Origin: Polaribacter septentrionalilitoris
GTDB taxonomy: Bacteria > Bacteroidota > Bacteroidia > Flavobacteriales > Flavobacteriaceae
Length of the DNA: 64,000 bases
NCBI RefSeq assembly: GCF_009832745.1
Contig: NZ_VRMJ01000033.1
Location: 186,001-250,000 of the forward strand
Reading direction: 5' to 3'
The translations under genes and the position numbers were made by a program. The stretch's first letter is position 1; the number at the start of each line of letters is the position of its first letter. Under the pieces are notes generated by a model, which did not search any database, was not told the origin of the DNA, and saw only the letters and a list, made by a program, of their open reading frames with translations. This document shows positions 61,340 to 64,000 of the stretch, piece after piece.

Positions 61340-63970
61340 ATGAAGGAATTTAATATTAAAAGTGTAATTATAGTTATCACCTGCTTTTTGCTATTATTTG
61401 CTTGTAAAAGAAATAATTCTAATGAAAATAAAATAGAAATGATAAATTTTGAGATAAAAGCCAAAAGTTTAGTTGCTAAAATGACTTTAGTGGAAAAAGT
61501 TTCTCAGATGAGTCATGAATCTCCAGCAATTAAGAGACTAAACATACCAGAATACAACTGGTGGAACGAATGTTTGCATGGAGTAGGAAGAGCAGGAAGA
61601 GCAACTGTATTTCCGCAAGCTATTGGTTTATCTGCTATGTTTGATAGAGATCAAATGTCTAAAATATCAACAATTATTTCTGATGAAGCTCGGGCAAAAC
61701 ATCACGAATTTGCGTCTAGAGGAAAAAGAGGAATTTATCAAGGTTTAACCTATTGGACACCAAATATCAATATTTTTAGAGATCCAAGATGGGGAAGAGG
61801 AATGGAAACTTACGGGGAAGATCCTTATTTGGCAGGAGAATTGGCTGTACGTTTTATAAAAGGTTTGCAAGGAGATGATCCTAATTATTTAAAACTAGTC
61901 GCAACTGCAAAACACTTTGCGGTGCATAGTGGTCCAGAAGTAGATCGTCATCGTTTTAATGCAACACCAAGTCCACAAGATTTTTTAAACACCTATAGTC
62001 CGCATTTCGAAAAAGTAGTAAAAGAAGCACAAGTGTATTCCATAATGTGTGCGTATAATAGTTATAATGGAAAACCATGTTGTGGTAACAAAGATTTAAG
62101 CAGTTTACTTCGTGATGACTGGGGCTTCGATGGCTACATTGTTTCAGATTGTTGGGCAGTAAGAGACTTTTATGATAAAGGAGCTCATGAAATAAGTGCT
62201 AATGCAAAAGAAGCATCAGCCATTGCAGTTAAAGCGGGTACAGATTTAAATTGTGGAAATTCTTATCCAGCTTTAGTACAAGCTGTTAAAGACGGTTTAA
62301 TTACTGAAGAAGAATTAGATGTTTCTTTAGTTAGACTATTTGTAGCTCGTTTAAAACTAGGTTTATTTGCTCCAAAAGACGCTGTTAAATACCAAAACAT
62401 ATCGTATGATGTTGTAGATTCTGAAAAACATAGATTAGCTGCTTTAGAGACTGCACGAAAATCTATGGTCTTATTGAAAAATGAAAACAATTTATTGCCT
62501 TTAGATAAAAATAAAATTAAAAAAATAGCTGTAATTGGTGCAAATGCAGACGATTTAGAAGTGCTTTTAGGCAACTACAATGGTTACCCAACAGATCCTA
62601 TAACTCCTTTAGAAGGTATAAAACGTAAAATACCAAATGCAAAAGTTTCTTTTGCTGTGGGTAGCAAATTAGCTGAGGGACTTCCAGTTTTTGAAGCGAT
62701 ACCAGAATCTTTTTTGTTTACAGATACTACTTTAAAAACAAAGGGATTAAAAGGAGAATACTACGATAATATCTCATTCAAAGGAAAACCAAAACACACA
62801 CGTACAGATAAAAACGTAGATTTTACATGGAGAACCACTCCTCCGTTTCAAGATATGAGTTATGACACATATGCTGTAAGATGGTCAGGTTTTTTAAGTG
62901 TAGACAAAACTGGTAATTATGCTTTAGGTGCAGAAGCTTTTTCGGGTATGAAGTTGTATTTAGATGAAAAACTAATTGTAAGTTATCGTGCAGAACATCA
63001 TCCTAAAAAAGTATATGAATACTTAAAGTTAGAAGCTGGGAAGAAATACCAAATTCGTTTTGAATGTGTGCAAAATAATACAGAACATTCTATTATGAGA
63101 TTGTTGTGGGAATCACCTAAAGAAAATCTTACAGAGGAAGCATTAGCTATTGGTAAAGATGCAGATGCCATTGTTTTGTGTATGGGAATTAGTCCATTAT
63201 TAGAAGGTGAAGAAATGAAAGTAAAAGTAGATGGTTTTGCTGGTGGTGATAGAGTACATATTAAACTACCAAAAACACAAACAGATTTGATTCAAAAAAT
63301 TCGAAAATTAGGCAAACCTACCATACTTGTTTTATTAAATGGAAGTGCTTTATCTATCAATTGGGAAAACGATAACATACCTGCCATTATAGAGGCTTGG
63401 TATCCTGGACAAGCAGGTGGTACAGCCATTGCTGATGTTATTTTTGGAGACTATAACCCTGCTGGTAGATTACCTGTAACTTTTTATAAAGATATTAATG
63501 ATATTCCTGCCTTTAGCGATTATAAAATGCAAGGTAAGACCTATCGTTATTTTAAAGGAGATCCATTGTATGAATTTGGATATGGATTAAGTTATTCCAC
63601 GTTTAAATATCATAATCTTACACTACCAAATGTTATTGAATCTGGTAATGATTTTAATCTTGAAGTAGAAGTGGAAAATACAGGTAAGTATGATGGAGAG
63701 GAAGTGGTGCAAGTTTATATACAAAATAAAAATGCAGACAAATTTAATCCTCATAAAACGCTTGCTGGTTTTCAGAGAACTTTTTTTAAGTCTGGAGAGA
63801 AAAAACTATTGACTTTTAAAATTGACAAAGCTCAGTTAAGCTCAGTTAACAAAGATGGAAAAAAGGTAATACTGCCAGGAGAATATCATATTTCGGTTGG
63901 AGGAGCTCAACCTTCATCAGATAGAGAGAAGAATGGGACTGTTGTTACAAAAAAACTTATACTCCAATAA
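61340..63970 (+). CDS. GH3 glycosidase with PA14 insert (beta-glucosidase/beta-xylosidase-like), lipoprotein
   Basis: 876 residues. Lipoprotein signal ending LLLFAC. The barrel starts with MTLVEKVSQMSHESPAIKRL and YNWWNECLHGVGRAGRATVF; EYNWWNE/CLHGV is typical of the xylosidase-like GH3 branch. The nucleophile is Asp270 in GYIVSDCWAVRDF. A PA14 domain (about 468-592: LKGEYYDNISFKGKP to RLLWESP) is inserted in the C-terminal domain, as in some beta-glucosidases where it shapes the pocket. A fibronectin-type domain is at the end. Specificity is between xyloside and glucoside. Confidence 0.92.
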   Translation: MKEFNIKSVIIVITCFLLLFACKRNNSNENKIEMINFEIKAKSLVAKMTLVEKVSQMSHESPAIKRLNIPEYNWWNECLHGVGRAGRATVFPQAIGLSAMFDRDQMSKISTIISDEARAKHHEFASRGKRGIYQGLTYWTPNINIFRDPRWGRGMETYGEDPYLAGELAVRFIKGLQGDDPNYLKLVATAKHFAVHSGPEVDRHRFNATPSPQDFLNTYSPHFEKVVKEAQVYSIMCAYNSYNGKPCCGNKDLSSLLRDDWGFDGYIVSDCWAVRDFYDKGAHEISANAKEASAIAVKAGTDLNCGNSYPALVQAVKDGLITEEELDVSLVRLFVARLKLGLFAPKDAVKYQNISYDVVDSEKHRLAALETARKSMVLLKNENNLLPLDKNKIKKIAVIGANADDLEVLLGNYNGYPTDPITPLEGIKRKIPNAKVSFAVGSKLAEGLPVFEAIPESFLFTDTTLKTKGLKGEYYDNISFKGKPKHTRTDKNVDFTWRTTPPFQDMSYDTYAVRWSGFLSVDKTGNYALGAEAFSGMKLYLDEKLIVSYRAEHHPKKVYEYLKLEAGKKYQIRFECVQNNTEHSIMRLLWESPKENLTEEALAIGKDADAIVLCMGISPLLEGEEMKVKVDGFAGGDRVHIKLPKTQTDLIQKIRKLGKPTILVLLNGSALSINWENDNIPAIIEAWYPGQAGGTAIADVIFGDYNPAGRLPVTFYKDINDIPAFSDYKMQGKTYRYFKGDPLYEFGYGLSYSTFKYHNLTLPNVIESGNDFNLEVEVENTGKYDGEEVVQVYIQNKNADKFNPHKTLAGFQRTFFKSGEKKLLTFKIDKAQLSSVNKDGKKVILPGEYHISVGGAQPSSDREKNGTVVTKKLILQ

Positions 63971-64000
63971 AACTTAAACTTTGTCTTTTTTTAATGAAAC

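Overview
The window reads as a chromosome segment of a low-GC marine-type member of the Flavobacteriaceae (Bacteroidota), close in gene style to Polaribacter or Tenacibaculum. The evidence is a SusC-type receptor with a hybrid two-component regulator, start regions with no Shine-Dalgarno sequence, promoters with the Bacteroidota -7 motif TAnnTTTG, and housekeeping genes of flavobacterial type. No phage, CRISPR array, rRNA operon or intact insertion sequence was seen. Genus is an inference.

Layout. 1-5116: start of a polysaccharide utilisation locus, with a SusC-like receptor cut by the window edge and its hybrid two-component regulator. 5117-5979: degraded DNA with a truncated XRE repressor, next to tRNA-Cys. 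6107-8038: small genes (two VOC proteins, folB, DUF2452, zinc ribbon). 8247-21591: housekeeping and stress genes (glnS, pgk, TspO-like, holB, MOSC, enoyl-CoA hydratase, MATE, Usp, AddB-like nuclease). 21670-25008: nitrilase and a lipid operon (acyl-ACP desaturase, acyltransferase, membrane protein). 25102-29313: a TonB-dependent receptor with a repeat-built lipoprotein in place of SusD. 29530-33246: pgi, an M23 peptidase and a DUF3108 protein. 33351-36987: aromatic amino acid catabolism (tryptophan 2,3-dioxygenase, hppD, hmgA). 37322-40828: iron and Fe-S genes (ferritin, ferredoxin-NADP reductase, NifU-like, ApbC).

41338-47166 is the most distinctive part. A metal-domain-like AraC regulator, a response regulator and a membrane histidine kinase are followed by four paralogous small secreted proteins. 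Each of the four has its own terminator, two share a duplicated promoter block, and a 41-bp near-perfect palindrome precedes the fourth. An alkyltransferase-like protein without the methyl-acceptor cysteine sits among them. This is the best candidate for an undescribed system, probably signal-controlled secretion of small beta-rich proteins.

47224-58684: trmB, upp, yicC, gmk, nadD, an M23 peptidase, a plant-GH3-like acyl-adenylating enzyme, a 27-residue membrane microprotein, queD, pth, rplY, prs, tRNA-Leu and ssb. 58969-63970: two exported GH3 glycosidases.

Intergenic spaces carry several dispersed repeats: a modular element placed directly 3' of genes (14891 and 35672), a CTCGATACA/TCACTCGAACTGACA palindrome family (14932, 16529, 51472), and a REP-like unit (37000). 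A possible small RNA lies between upp and yicC.
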